A stretch of DNA of 64,000 nucleotides from an uncultured Alphaproteobacteria bacterium (lineage in GTDB: Bacteria; Pseudomonadota; Alphaproteobacteria; RF32; CAG-239): contig CAJTMA010000001.1 of NCBI GenBank assembly GCA_910577205.1, positions 186,001-250,000 on the forward strand. The letters run 5' to 3'. Within the stretch, counting starts at the first letter, position 1; each line of letters opens with the position of its first letter. The position numbers and the translations under genes were made by a program. Shown here one piece after another: positions 52,028 through 60,900 of the stretch. The notes beneath the pieces were generated by a model. It had not been told where the DNA came from. It searched no databases and was given only the letters and a program-made list of their open reading frames with translations.

Positions 52028-53806
52028 TTAGCAACATAAGTCTTCGATAATTTTGTTTAAAACCACAAAGCCTTGTGGTGTTGCCCGAAGTGTGTCCGGG
52101 GTTTCAATAAGCAGATTGCTGTGCTTTAAAGTTTCTAAGCTTTGATTATTAACAACACTGTTGAGCGGTAAGCCGCATTGTTGCTGAAAAAGTTTTTTGT
52201 TTATGCCCTCGGTAATGCGCAATCCCATAATGATTAGTTCTTCTGCGCGTTCTGCGGGAGTTAATTCCTCAAGCTGGCGATGGTGGGTGGAAGCATAGAT
52301 TTTATCTTTTGTTTTTATTCTTCCATGAGCTGCCGGGCCAATTCCCAAATAGTTTTCTCCGCGCCAGTATGCCAGATTATGGCGTGATTCATAATCGGGA
52401 TTGGCGAAGTTAGAAATTTCATATTGCGGGTAGCCGTGTTTTTTTAAATATTGCTGCGTTATGGCGTAAAGTTGTGACGCAGGCTCATCTTCCAGCGGCT
52501 TGATGCCTTTACGGGCAAAAAATGTGCCTTCTTCTATGGTTAATTGGTAAAGCGAAATATGTTTCAGGCCAAAACTTACGGCTTGTTGAAGCTCTTTTTG
52601 CCATGCTTCCGGGGTTTGTCCGGGGCGCGCATAAATCAAGTCAATAGAATGATTGTCAAAGATAGTTGTTATTTGTTCGATGGCTTGTAAAGCTTGTGTC
52701 AGATTATGTGTGCGTCCGAGAAACTTTAAGCTTTCGTTGTTTAAAGCCTGAACTCCCAAAGATAACCGGTTTATGCCAGTCTTTTTCAGGTCAGCAAACA
52801 AGTCGGGATGATTGGTGTTAGGGTTGGCTTCGAGGGAAATTTCCACATTATCTGTTGTCGGCCAAAGCTTGTGAACATGATTAATGATTTTTTCAATATA
52901 GCGCGGTTCGATTAATGATGGTGTGCCGCCGCCGAAAAAAATGCTTTGTACTGTTTGTTCGGAAGTTATCTCGTGATACCATTCCAAATCAGCCAAATAG
53001 CTATCAATAACTTTTTGTTGGTCGACACGTTTGTCAATCTTGCTGTAAAAGTCGCAATAAGGGCATTTGCTGAGGCAGTAGGGCCAGTGAATATAAACAG
53101 ACAGAGGAACAATGATTTTATTGGTCTTCTGCAGGCGTCTTCCGGTGCTCGCGTCCTCACGTACGTCTATGTACGCTGCGGGTCTGCGCTCCGTGGAGCC
53201 ACCATCATAAGACTCACTAAAATCATTGTCAGAAATAGCATTGGTCTTCTGCAGGCGTCTTTCGGTGCTCGCGTCCTCGTTCTCGCAAAGTTCCGGGGAG
53301 GCGTAAACCCCTCCTAACCTCCCCTTAATATTAAGGGGAGGAATAGGTAGTTTGTTGTTGGAAAAAGCATTGGTCTTCTGTGAGCATCCTCCGGTGCTCG
53401 CGTCCTCGTTTATGCCAAGTTCCGGATAGGAATAATCCCTACCCTGCCTCCCCTTAATATTAAGGGGAGGAGAGGAGGGGATTAAAGTTGTTATTTGTGA
53501 AAGACAGCCTTCAATATTTTCTAGGATATCATTATTCCAAAAACGAAGTAGTTTATATCCTCTGTTTATTATTTCTTGGTTTCGAAATTTATCTTTTCGA
53601 TTATCACAATGTTGTCCGCCATCTATCTCAATGACTAATTTTAAAGCAGCACAATAAAAATCGACGATGTATTTATTATCGAAAATGTATTGTCTTTGAA
53701 AACGTACTCCCAATTGTCGTTTGCGTAGTTTTTGCCATAACAATTTTTCAGCATTTGTTTGGTTGCTGCGTAATTGGCGGGAATAACTTATCAATTGTTT
53801 TTTCAT
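52028..53806 (-). CDS. hemW: DUF559 nuclease-like domain fused to HemW radical-SAM protein
   Basis: 592 residues. Residues 1-105 are a DUF559 (Vsr-like, PD-(D/E)xK) domain: NAEKLLWQKLRKRQLGVRFQ, KYIVDFYCAALKLVIEIDGG and GYKLLRFWNNDIL. Residues 109-230 are a low-complexity linker of three EDAST-x-RRLQKTN-like units (near 134, 177, 217) and two PPLNIKGR units (113, 156) encoded by DNA repeats. HemW begins near 231: VPLSVYIHWPYC with the CxxxCxxC cluster C244, C248, C251, then IFFGGGTPSL and LEANPNTNHP. No ATG, GTG or TTG is in frame between the DUF559 start and HemW. The start overlaps the hslU stop (TAATG). HemW is a heme chaperone; the fusion's role is unknown. Confidence 0.88.
   Translation of the reverse strand: MKKQLISYSRQLRSNQTNAEKLLWQKLRKRQLGVRFQRQYIFDNKYIVDFYCAALKLVIEIDGGQHCDNRKDKFRNQEIINRGYKLLRFWNNDILENIEGCLSQITTLIPSSPPLNIKGRQGRDYSYPELGINEDASTGGCSQKTNAFSNNKLPIPPLNIKGRLGGVYASPELCENEDASTERRLQKTNAISDNDFSESYDGGSTERRPAAYIDVREDASTGRRLQKTNKIIVPLSVYIHWPYCLSKCPYCDFYSKIDKRVDQQKVIDSYLADLEWYHEITSEQTVQSIFFGGGTPSLIEPRYIEKIINHVHKLWPTTDNVEISLEANPNTNHPDLFADLKKTGINRLSLGVQALNNESLKFLGRTHNLTQALQAIEQITTIFDNHSIDLIYARPGQTPEAWQKELQQAVSFGLKHISLYQLTIEEGTFFARKGIKPLEDEPASQLYAITQQYLKKHGYPQYEISNFANPDYESRHNLAYWRGENYLGIGPAAHGRIKTKDKIYASTHHRQLEELTPAERAEELIIMGLRITEGINKKLFQQQCGLPLNSVVNNQSLETLKHSNLLIETPDTLRATPQGFVVLNKIIEDLCC
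53109..53229. repeat. Long-hairpin element 4, inside the hemW fusion linker
   Basis: 121-bp palindrome. The outer arms ACAATGATTTTA / TAAAATCATTGT are perfect and begin at the codons that open the HemW domain. The apex is CTCACGTAC-N6-GTACGCTGCG (53156-53180), matching elements 1 and 2. It is read in frame as part of the linker. Confidence 0.7.
53121..53480 (+). repeat. Three imperfect direct repeats of about 120-129 bp in the linker coding DNA
   Basis: Units begin with TTGGTCTTCTG at 53121, 53241 and 53370 and share CGGTGCTCGCGTCCTC about 25 bp later. The last two end with the palindrome CTCCCCTTAATATTAAGGGG (53320 and 53450 regions), which also occurs intergenically at about 62413 and, degraded, at about 63006. 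The insertion sizes keep the frame open. Confidence 0.85.
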
Positions 53807-55116
53807 TACAAAATAAATTTGGATAAGTCGCCGGATTCAGTATATTTAGCCAGTTTTTCTTCGACCATTGCCGCGGTGATGACTGTTTTTTCGCCGCTGC
53901 GGTCAGAAGCGTTAAAGCTGATATCTTCCAGCAGGATTTCCAAGACGGTATGCAGGCGGCGAGCGCCGATGTTTTCAACATTTTCGTTAATAATAACTGC
54001 CATGTCGGCTATTTTTTCGATAGCTTCCGGTTCAAATTCCAAGGTGAAGTTTTCAGTTTGCATCAAGGCAATATATTGTTCTATCAGGTTGGCTTCCGGT
54101 TCGGTAAGGATTCTGACAAAGTCTTCATGTGTCAGGGCTTTAAGCTCAACGCGTATTGGCAGGCGGCCTTGGAGTTCGGGCAATAAATCCGACGGTTTTG
54201 ACAAGTGGAATGCGCCGGAGCAAATAAAGAGGATATGGTCGGTCTTAACCATGCCGTATTTGGTGGCGACGGTAGTTCCCTCAATCAGCGGCAGCAAGTC
54301 GCGCTGGACACCTTCCCGGGATATGTCGCCGCCGCGGCGGTCATCTTTTCCGGAAATCTTATCAATCTCGTCAATAAAGACAATGCCATCGTTTTCAACA
54401 GCTTTGATTGCTTCACGGGTGATAAGGTCGTTGTCCAGAAGCTTGTCGCATTCTTCTTCCATCAGGACTTTATAGGCATCGCCGACAGTCATTTTCTTGG
54501 TTTTATATTTGTCGCCGAACGGTTTGCCGATTAAGTCGCCGAGGCTTATCATTCCCATTTGAGCGCCGGGCATTCCGGGAATGTCAATTGTCGGCATGGA
54601 GGCATTGCCGTTGTCCAGAACGCTGATTTCAATTTCGTTGTCGTTCAGCTGGTTTTCGCGCAAAAGTTTGCGGAATTTCTGGCGGGTTTCTTCTCCGGCA
54701 TTGACACCGACCAAAGCTTCCAAAACGCGTTCTTCCGCAGCGATTTCGGCTTTGGCGGCAACGCTTTTGCGCAGTTCTTCTTTGGTGCTGTGCAGCGCGT
54801 TTTCCAGCAAATCGCGGATGATGGATTCCACATCGCGCCCGACGTAACCGATTTCGGTAAATTTGGTGGCTTCGACTTTAATAAACGGTGCTTTTGCTAA
54901 TTTTGCCAGCCGCCGGGATATTTCGGTTTTGCCAACGCCGGTCGGGCCAACCATTAAAATGTTTTTAGGGACAATTTCGTCTTTGAGCCTGTCCGGCAGC
55001 TGCATCCGGCGCCAACGGTTGCGCAATGCGACAGCAACGGCTTTTTTAGCTTCGGTTTGGCCGATAATGAAACGGTCAAGTTCGGAAACGATTTCTCGGG
55101 GGCTGAATACGGCCAT
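53806..55116 (-). CDS. hslU: ATP-dependent protease ATPase subunit HslU
   Basis: 436 residues. It starts MAVFSPREIVSELDRFIIGQ. Walker A MVGPTGVGKTEISRRLA, the pore GYVGRD, Walker B DGIVFIDEIDKISG, sensor region FICSGAFHLSKPSDLLPELQ and the C-terminal EDISFNAS with tail SKFIL, which docks in HslV. It unfolds substrates for HslV. It begins 1 bp after hslV ends and its stop overlaps the DUF559-HemW start. Confidence 0.97.
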   Translation of the reverse strand: MAVFSPREIVSELDRFIIGQTEAKKAVAVALRNRWRRMQLPDRLKDEIVPKNILMVGPTGVGKTEISRRLAKLAKAPFIKVEATKFTEIGYVGRDVESIIRDLLENALHSTKEELRKSVAAKAEIAAEERVLEALVGVNAGEETRQKFRKLLRENQLNDNEIEISVLDNGNASMPTIDIPGMPGAQMGMISLGDLIGKPFGDKYKTKKMTVGDAYKVLMEEECDKLLDNDLITREAIKAVENDGIVFIDEIDKISGKDDRRGGDISREGVQRDLLPLIEGTTVATKYGMVKTDHILFICSGAFHLSKPSDLLPELQGRLPIRVELKALTHEDFVRILTEPEANLIEQYIALMQTENFTLEFEPEAIEKIADMAVIINENVENIGARRLHTVLEILLEDISFNASDRSGEKTVITAAMVEEKLAKYTESGDLSKFIL

Positions 55117-55117
55117 G

Positions 55118-55642
55118 TTAATTTACCTTTTCGATAATAATGTTGTGATTAGTATAAACGTCAATGTCGCCGGCGATGTTAAGCGCTTTGCGGGCGATAT
55201 CTTCCGGGGATAGGCCGTCAATGTCGTAGAGAGCTTTGGCTGCCGCCATAGCGTAATTGCCGCCGCTGCCGATGCCGATTATGCCGTCATCAGGTTCCAT
55301 GACTTCGCCTGTGCCGGAAATGACCAGAGAAACGTCTTTGTCCGCGACAATCATATAAGCCTGCAATTGGCGGAGGTATTTATCCATGCGCCAGTCTTTG
55401 GCGAGTTCAACCGCCGCGCGTTTTAACTGGTTGGCGTGTTTTTCCAATTTGCCTTCCAGACGTTCAATAAGGGTTATGCCGTCGGCGGCTGCTCCGGCAA
55501 AACCGGCGATGATTTTACCGTTGCCGATGCGGCGGACTTTTACTGATTTTGATTTGAAAACGATTGCTTCGCCGAGAGTGGCTTGGCCATCTCCCGCCAT
55601 AACAACTTCGTTTCCTTTGCGGACACATAAAATGGTGGTCAT
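55118..55642 (-). CDS. hslV: ATP-dependent protease peptidase subunit HslV
   Basis: 174 residues. After Met removal the catalytic Thr of MTTILCVRKGNEVVMAGDGQ becomes N-terminal. KVRRIGNGKIIAGFAGAAAD and GIIGIGSGGNYAMAAAKAL are conserved. It forms the dodecameric proteolytic core with HslU as cap. First gene of the hslV-hslU-hemW unit. Confidence 0.97.
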   Translation of the reverse strand: MTTILCVRKGNEVVMAGDGQATLGEAIVFKSKSVKVRRIGNGKIIAGFAGAAADGITLIERLEGKLEKHANQLKRAAVELAKDWRMDKYLRQLQAYMIVADKDVSLVISGTGEVMEPDDGIIGIGSGGNYAMAAAKALYDIDGLSPEDIARKALNIAGDIDVYTNHNIIIEKVN

Positions 55643-55713
55643 CGATTTTCCTTAAAAATGAATATTGCTTTTTATAATTTAGGTAAAAGATTTTCTGTTT
55701 GCAAGGCTAAAAA

Positions 55714-55742
55714 GAAACCCCGCCAAAATCCGGCGGGGTTTC
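55714..55742 (-). terminator. Terminator of the 55746-58820 gene
   Basis: The stem GAAACCCCGCC / GGCGGGGTTTC with a 7-nt loop and T-rich flank on the minus strand, 4 bp after the stop. Confidence 0.88.
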
Positions 55743-55745
55743 ATC

Positions 55746-58700
55746 TTATTTGCGGCCTTTTTTACCCATAGGAACAGGGTCTTTTGATCCGGTGAAGCTG
55801 TCAATTGCGGTAGAAACCGGTTTGATGACGGCCATCGGAACTTTAGGGGCTTGTTTCAATTGTCCGCAGATTTCCAAACCGACAGAATTAATTGCGGTCG
55901 TAATCGGGATAAATAAATCCGGTCCGTCTTCGGTTTTTTTGCCGGCATGAGACATACCGTTAATCGTGCCGTTGCGGTCAATTAACGCGCCGCCGACAGT
56001 GACGTTTTGAACAAAGGTATCTACGATAATTTCAGCGCCTTTGTTGTCAGAGTAGCGGTAACCGCTGACTTTGCCGTTATTGTCGAGGTAACCTTCGCCG
56101 CCTTCTTCATCTTCGAGCAAGCCAAGCGCCATATAGCCGCCGGTGCCGATTTCCGGAAGTTCCAGATTGAGTGACAGCGGTGTGAACTGAGTTTTTTCAT
56201 CCAACAAAATCAACGCCGTATTCTTTTTGAGGTTGATTCGGATAGCTTTGCCCGATAAATCAACGCCGTTGATTGTCTTGAGCTTATAATGATTGTTGTC
56301 TTTGACAATCAGGTCAGCCGAAGTGAGGACAAACTGGTCGGAAATAAGCAAGCCTGCGCCTTTCATACCGTTAGCGTTGGTTACGCCGACGACTGAAGCG
56401 CGAACTTTGTAAATATTCTCCGCGGTGAGTTTATCATACGGGCCGCGATTGACGACACAGAGCATATTGCGGGAAACGGCATCTTGCGTTTCTTCCGGCG
56501 CAAGAGGTGTCCAGTTTTGGTTTTCACCGCTTAAGTCAATTACGCCGCCGGTTTCCTGTACGCCAAATGTTGCGATATCAATAGCTTGTTCGGCATTCTT
56601 TGCACAAGACGGTTTGGTGTTGAACAGCTTGTCAAAGATAGAGGGTTCGCAGTCGTGGTTTTCTTCATGCAAGAATTGGAATGGCGAGGGTGAACAACTG
56701 TAATCTTCTTCATGCAGGAAGCCAAAAGCAGACGGTTCACAGAAATCTCCCGCTTCGTTGGCTGCTGTCTGGAAGATAGAGGGTTCGCAGAAGTCGCCGT
56801 CTTCACAGTATGCTGTTTCGGCGGTGTTGACTGCGATATCGACAGGGGCTTCCGCGCCGCACTGCGGGTTACCGTCTTCATCAAGCGGGCAGAAATCCGG
56901 CGGTGTGCCGTCGCTTTCCGCGTTGCCAGCCAAATCGATTGTTTCTGCGTTTTCTTCAAAAGTGAAAGTGCGGACAGGGGCTTTGGCTGCGGCATCGGCA
57001 ATTTCAGCTTCGCGTTCGCTGAGTTCGGGTTCTGTGACTGAAATGTCTACAAACTCAAAGGTTTCGCCGTCTGTTCCGTCGATGGTTATAACTTCGCCGA
57101 CTTCAGCTACCGTGACCGTCGTTTCAGGATAATCTTGGGCATATTTGCCGCTTTCCGTGAAGCCGCCCAGTTCGATTATTGCCCCGGTTGCCTTATCTAT
57201 AATCTGAATATTGGCATTTTGATCATATTTGCCTAAAATTTCACTGCCGCCGCTTTCAATAACTTCGCCGGTGGCTTTGTTGACGACAACATAAGTTTTT
57301 TCTTCTGATGCCGGTAAGGTTGTTTGTTCGACGATTTCGACGTCGGCATTCTGCGCGTATTTGCCGAAAACGTTGCTGCCGCCGGTTTCGATAATTTTTC
57401 CGGTAGCTTTATCTACGACAACGTAAGTTTTCTGTTCGGGCAAGGTGAGAGTTGTCTGTTCAGAAATTTCAACATTGGCATCTTGGGCATATTTGCCAAA
57501 GAGATTGCTGCCGCCGGTTTCAATAATCTTTCCGGTTGTCTTGTCTACGACAACAAAGGTTTTTTCTTGCGGAATGGTTGTTGTCAGTTCTTCAATTGAA
57601 CCGTTGCAGTTCGGGTTGTCTTCAGGACAAATGGATAACAGTTCCGGAGGTGTTTGAACCGTACACATTTGGGTTTCTTTCTGAGGTTGCGCAGCTGTTT
57701 CTTCAGTAACCAAAGCTGTTTCAGATACCGGGCAGAGTGTTTGTGCCTGTTTAATTTCAGGCTGGTATTGGCACTTGACCGGATCGTTCAGGCGTTCCAT
57801 GGCAATGAGCGCTTGTTTTTGGGTTTCTAATTCCTGAGGGGTTTGGCGGACGGCAAGCCGGTCTTCAAATCCCGGAAGCTGGCGCAGATTGTCAACTGCG
57901 TCGGCAAAAGCACGTTCGATTAAAATCATCTCGGCATTATATTCGCCGTCAGGAACTTCAGAATAGCCGTTGGATTCCCCTTTCCACAAAACATTGGATT
58001 TGCTTAAATCCATCAGTCGCCAAGTGACAGTCATTTGAGCCGAACCGGTACGCAGGTTAGCCTTTTTAGCGTCATTCCAATCATATTCATCGCAGAGGTT
58101 CATAAAATAATCGGTAATTTCTGCGGTCAAGACATATTCTGGCAGCGGTTTCTTGGTGTTATCCAGGCAAATATCATTAGGAATTTTGACAATATTATAG
58201 CAGTCGCTGACTTTATCTTCAAAAATACGGATAAATTCCATATCTTTCTGGATAATACGCCCTTCATTTAAAATGGCATGGCGTTGGTCGCGGCGGCAGC
58301 CGAAAATACGGAAGCGATAGTTGCCGAGCCGACGGGAATAGGTTTTGTCACGGCCTTTTTTAATACGGAAATCCACCCATTCCAGCTGGAGCGGGGCAAA
58401 GTCGCCGCAACGGTGATGAATGGTTTGGAAAATATCTTCTTCAAGCGTGACATAATTTTTAAGATGCGGGCGGGGTTTGACCGGTTTGGGCTGATCGCCG
58501 CAATCATCGCAGGGAAGTTTGATTTTTTGGCAGGTCTGAGGGCCGAATATGGCGCCGCCGCAGGTTGGCCGCGAGCAGTCATTGTCCCCGAAAATAGGAC
58601 CTTCGTTAAATTTGCGGTTAGATTTGTTTTTTTTAACCGGGCGGAAATTGTTTTTGAATGTCGCGCGGTTTGCTTCTGTGTTGGCTGAAACCCGCTCCAA

Positions 58701-58820
58701 ATTGCGGTCAATTTGCCGGCTGATGATTTTGACTTCGCCGCCATTATCTGCCGAAGCAGGCAGGCTGACAGCCAGCATTGCTGAAAATAGTAAAAACGGC
58801 GCAGATGTCAAAAACTTCAT
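55746..58820 (-). CDS. Large secreted protein with repeats and inactive trypsin-like domain
   Basis: 1024 residues. Signal peptide (cleavage about 24, PASA-D). A cysteine-bearing region (80-110) is followed by a conserved N-terminal domain (about 120-325, LTAEITDYFMNLCDEYDW, VLWKGESNGYSE). Three full repeats and one partial (about 419-564, period 44) read EKTYVVVDKATGKIIETGGS. Then an acidic stretch (570-660) and four C-x-P-S-x-F units (678-730). The C-terminal part (about 800-980) has a trypsin/HtrA-like fold, GAGLLISDQFVLTSADLI and TVGGALIDRNGTINGM, in which the usual catalytic His is Asp836, the Asp is Asn867 and the Ser is Val942, so it should not cleave. Likely a periplasmic or surface binding protein; function unknown. 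Confidence 0.8.
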   Translation of the reverse strand: MKFLTSAPFLLFSAMLAVSLPASADNGGEVKIISRQIDRNLERVSANTEANRATFKNNFRPVKKNKSNRKFNEGPIFGDNDCSRPTCGGAIFGPQTCQKIKLPCDDCGDQPKPVKPRPHLKNYVTLEEDIFQTIHHRCGDFAPLQLEWVDFRIKKGRDKTYSRRLGNYRFRIFGCRRDQRHAILNEGRIIQKDMEFIRIFEDKVSDCYNIVKIPNDICLDNTKKPLPEYVLTAEITDYFMNLCDEYDWNDAKKANLRTGSAQMTVTWRLMDLSKSNVLWKGESNGYSEVPDGEYNAEMILIERAFADAVDNLRQLPGFEDRLAVRQTPQELETQKQALIAMERLNDPVKCQYQPEIKQAQTLCPVSETALVTEETAAQPQKETQMCTVQTPPELLSICPEDNPNCNGSIEELTTTIPQEKTFVVVDKTTGKIIETGGSNLFGKYAQDANVEISEQTTLTLPEQKTYVVVDKATGKIIETGGSNVFGKYAQNADVEIVEQTTLPASEEKTYVVVNKATGEVIESGGSEILGKYDQNANIQIIDKATGAIIELGGFTESGKYAQDYPETTVTVAEVGEVITIDGTDGETFEFVDISVTEPELSEREAEIADAAAKAPVRTFTFEENAETIDLAGNAESDGTPPDFCPLDEDGNPQCGAEAPVDIAVNTAETAYCEDGDFCEPSIFQTAANEAGDFCEPSAFGFLHEEDYSCSPSPFQFLHEENHDCEPSIFDKLFNTKPSCAKNAEQAIDIATFGVQETGGVIDLSGENQNWTPLAPEETQDAVSRNMLCVVNRGPYDKLTAENIYKVRASVVGVTNANGMKGAGLLISDQFVLTSADLIVKDNNHYKLKTINGVDLSGKAIRINLKKNTALILLDEKTQFTPLSLNLELPEIGTGGYMALGLLEDEEGGEGYLDNNGKVSGYRYSDNKGAEIIVDTFVQNVTVGGALIDRNGTINGMSHAGKKTEDGPDLFIPITTAINSVGLEICGQLKQAPKVPMAVIKPVSTAIDSFTGSKDPVPMGKKGRK

Positions 58821-58832
58821 ACTAAAAAGCTC

Positions 58833-60356
58833 CTAAATTGATTGGGCGGGCAGCTTACGACGGTAAGACAGAGCCTCGGCAACGTGTATTTTAAGGATAT
58901 TTGTTGTGTTTTGCAAGTCCGCAATTGTTCTTGCTAACCGCAAAGTGCGGTGATAAGCCCGTGCTGAAAGCTGATTTTTGTTGGCAAAGGCAATAAGCAA
59001 GGCTTCGGCCTCCTTATCGAGGCGGGTAACGTCCTCTAAAAGTTGGCCGCGAAGCTGTGAATTAGTGCTGAATTGTGTTTCGCCCAGCTTTAAAAAACGT
59101 TGTTTCTGTATTTCTCTGGCCTGAATAACCCGGTCACGGATAGCCGCAGAAGTTTCGCCGGTTTTGACTGAAGACATTTCCCATGGGCTGACAGCGGGAA
59201 CATCAATATGCATATCAATACGGTCCAGCAAAGGTCCGGAAAGTTTGCTTAAATATTCTTCGGCGCATTTGGGGGCACGGCTGCATTCCATGTTGGGGTT
59301 TCCCAGATTGCCGCAGCGGCAAGGGTTCATGGCGGCAATCAGCTGAAATTTTGCGGGGTAGACCGTATGGGCATTTACCCGGGAAATGGTTACATAGCCG
59401 TTTTCCAGCGGTTGGCGCAGAGCTTCTAAGGTTGCGCGGCTGAATTCGGGCAATTCATCCAGAAACAAAATGCCATTATGCGCTAAGGATATTTCGCCGG
59501 GGACGGCTTTTCGCCCGCCGCCGACTAAAGCCGGAGTTGAGGCTGAGTGGTGCGGGTCGCGGTAAGGGCGGTCAAAACAGAGTTTGCCGTCTTTTAATTC
59601 GCCAGCAATGGAATGAATCATACTGGTTTCAAGCGCTTCTTCGGCAGACAACGGCGGCAGAATTGAAGGCATCCGCGCCGCCAGCATAGATTTTCCTGCG
59701 CCCGGCGGTCCGGACATCAGTAGATTATGGCCGCCGGCTGCGGCGATTTCCAAGGCACGTTTGGCGCTTTCTTGCCCTTTGACATCGCTCATGTCAAGAA
59801 AATTGGTTTCCCGGGTTTGTTTTGCAGCGGTGGGGAAAGGAATATGCTGCCCGTTTTTGAAATGGTTGATAAGGCTTAACAAGTTATCTGCGGCCAGAAT
59901 ATCTTTTAGTCCTGACCAGACGGCTTCCGAACCTTGAGCTGCCGGGCAAATCAGTCCTTTTTCCAGGCTGTTGGCATGAATGGCAACAGGCAGAACGCCG
60001 TTAACGGGGAGAATTGTTCCGTCCAGCCCGAGTTCGCCGAGAGTAACGTAACCGGCCAGTTCTTCTTGGGGGATTAATCCCATTCCGGCAAGCAGCCCCA
60101 AGGCGACCGGCAGGTCAAAATGCGATCCCTCTTTAAGCAGAGCGGCGGGTGCCAGATTAATGGTGATTCTTTTAGCGGGCAGGCTTAAACCCAAGGATTG
60201 CAAAGCAGCCCGGACGCGTTCGCGGCTCTCGCCGACAGCTTTATCCGGCAATCCGACAATCATAAAAGCCGGCAGTCCGGATGATATTTGAACCTGCAAG
60301 TCGACATCTAATATTTCTAAGCCGTTGAAAGCGACGGTGTTAATTCTTGCCAGCAT
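58833..60356 (-). CDS. comM: ComM/YifB family Mg-chelatase-like ATPase
   Basis: 507 residues. An N-terminal Lon-like domain (MLARINTVAFNGLEILDVDL, GLPAFMIVGLPDKAVGESRE) is followed by the AAA+ domain (LLMSGPPGAGKSMLAARMPS; GILFLDELPEFSRATLEAL), a zinc-type insert CRCGNLGNPNMECSRAPKC and the C-terminal Mg_chelatase_C region (SARAYHRTLRLARTIADL). ComM is a hexameric helicase promoting branch migration in natural transformation in Vibrio and Haemophilus. Whether this organism is transformable is unknown. Confidence 0.93.
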   Translation of the reverse strand: MLARINTVAFNGLEILDVDLQVQISSGLPAFMIVGLPDKAVGESRERVRAALQSLGLSLPAKRITINLAPAALLKEGSHFDLPVALGLLAGMGLIPQEELAGYVTLGELGLDGTILPVNGVLPVAIHANSLEKGLICPAAQGSEAVWSGLKDILAADNLLSLINHFKNGQHIPFPTAAKQTRETNFLDMSDVKGQESAKRALEIAAAGGHNLLMSGPPGAGKSMLAARMPSILPPLSAEEALETSMIHSIAGELKDGKLCFDRPYRDPHHSASTPALVGGGRKAVPGEISLAHNGILFLDELPEFSRATLEALRQPLENGYVTISRVNAHTVYPAKFQLIAAMNPCRCGNLGNPNMECSRAPKCAEEYLSKLSGPLLDRIDMHIDVPAVSPWEMSSVKTGETSAAIRDRVIQAREIQKQRFLKLGETQFSTNSQLRGQLLEDVTRLDKEAEALLIAFANKNQLSARAYHRTLRLARTIADLQNTTNILKIHVAEALSYRRKLPAQSI

Positions 60357-60377
60357 GAAAGCCTCTCTGTTGCGCCT

Positions 60378-60713
60378 TTACCAGCGCGGGGTGATTTCGC
60401 CCGGCCGCCAGCGGCGCGTCGGATAGCTGCCGCCTTTTAAAAAGTCATAATTTGCGGTTTTATAGGGAATATCTTCAAAGCGCACATAGCCTTTGTTTTC
60501 AAAAAACTTGGCGCAGGTTTCGGCTGGTTCGTATCGGGTGGAGTAACATTTGACAATAACCCGTGTAAACGGTTGTTGAAGATTTATCTGGGTTTCTTCA
60601 TTGGCATAGTGAAACCGTTTGGGCTCAAGTGGTTTTTCAGCCTTTTCGTGTAATGTGCAGGCACCGATTAAGGTTGCAAGAACCAGTGCGGCGGCAATTT
60701 TGAAATTTATCAT
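60378..60713 (-). CDS. Small putative lipoprotein
   Basis: 111 residues. Signal peptide with lipobox IGAC (Cys about residue 19), so probably lipidated and anchored to a membrane. A short domain with VIVKCYSTRYEPAETCAKFF and KGYVRFEDIPY follows, holding two cysteines that may pair. No known family recognised. It is in the comM direction, 21 bp upstream of it. Confidence 0.7.
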   Translation of the reverse strand: MINFKIAAALVLATLIGACTLHEKAEKPLEPKRFHYANEETQINLQQPFTRVIVKCYSTRYEPAETCAKFFENKGYVRFEDIPYKTANYDFLKGGSYPTRRWRPGEITPRW

Positions 60714-60781
60714 TTGACGGTTCCCGTTAATTTTATAGCCGTAATTTAGCCTAAAAAGATTAATTTATGTTTAAATAATGC

Positions 60782-60809
60782 TTGAAATTTATGGGATTTG
60801 TAATATAGT
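60782..60809 (+). promoter_or_regulatory. Candidate promoter of rpsF operon
   Basis: TTGAAA (60782-60787), a 16-bp spacer and TATAGT (60804-60809), followed by CGCGCGTCCC, a GC-rich discriminator-like stretch as in ribosomal promoters. Confidence 0.6.
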
Positions 60810-60822
60810 ACGCGCGTCCCTT

Positions 60823-60870
60823 GCCGATACTGAGGTGTCGGCTATACAAGAACCCGGCCGGTTTCCGGCC
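60823..60870 (+). promoter_or_regulatory. rpsF leader with two hairpins, possible S6:S18 autoregulatory element
   Basis: The stem GCCGATAC / GTGTCGGC (60823-60842, TGAG loop) and the stem GGCCGG / CCGGCC (60856-60870) lie between promoter and ribosome site (AAGGAG). rpsF leaders in many bacteria bind S6:S18 as feedback control. I cannot confirm the exact motif. Confidence 0.45.
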
Positions 60871-60900
60871 ATTTGTTGAGAATCCATAAGGAGATATTTT

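Noticed and set aside
53121..53480. CRISPR-like or simple tandem array
   Set aside because: Only three long imperfect units (120 and 129 bp apart) that are themselves coding, without short repeats, unique spacers or cas genes.
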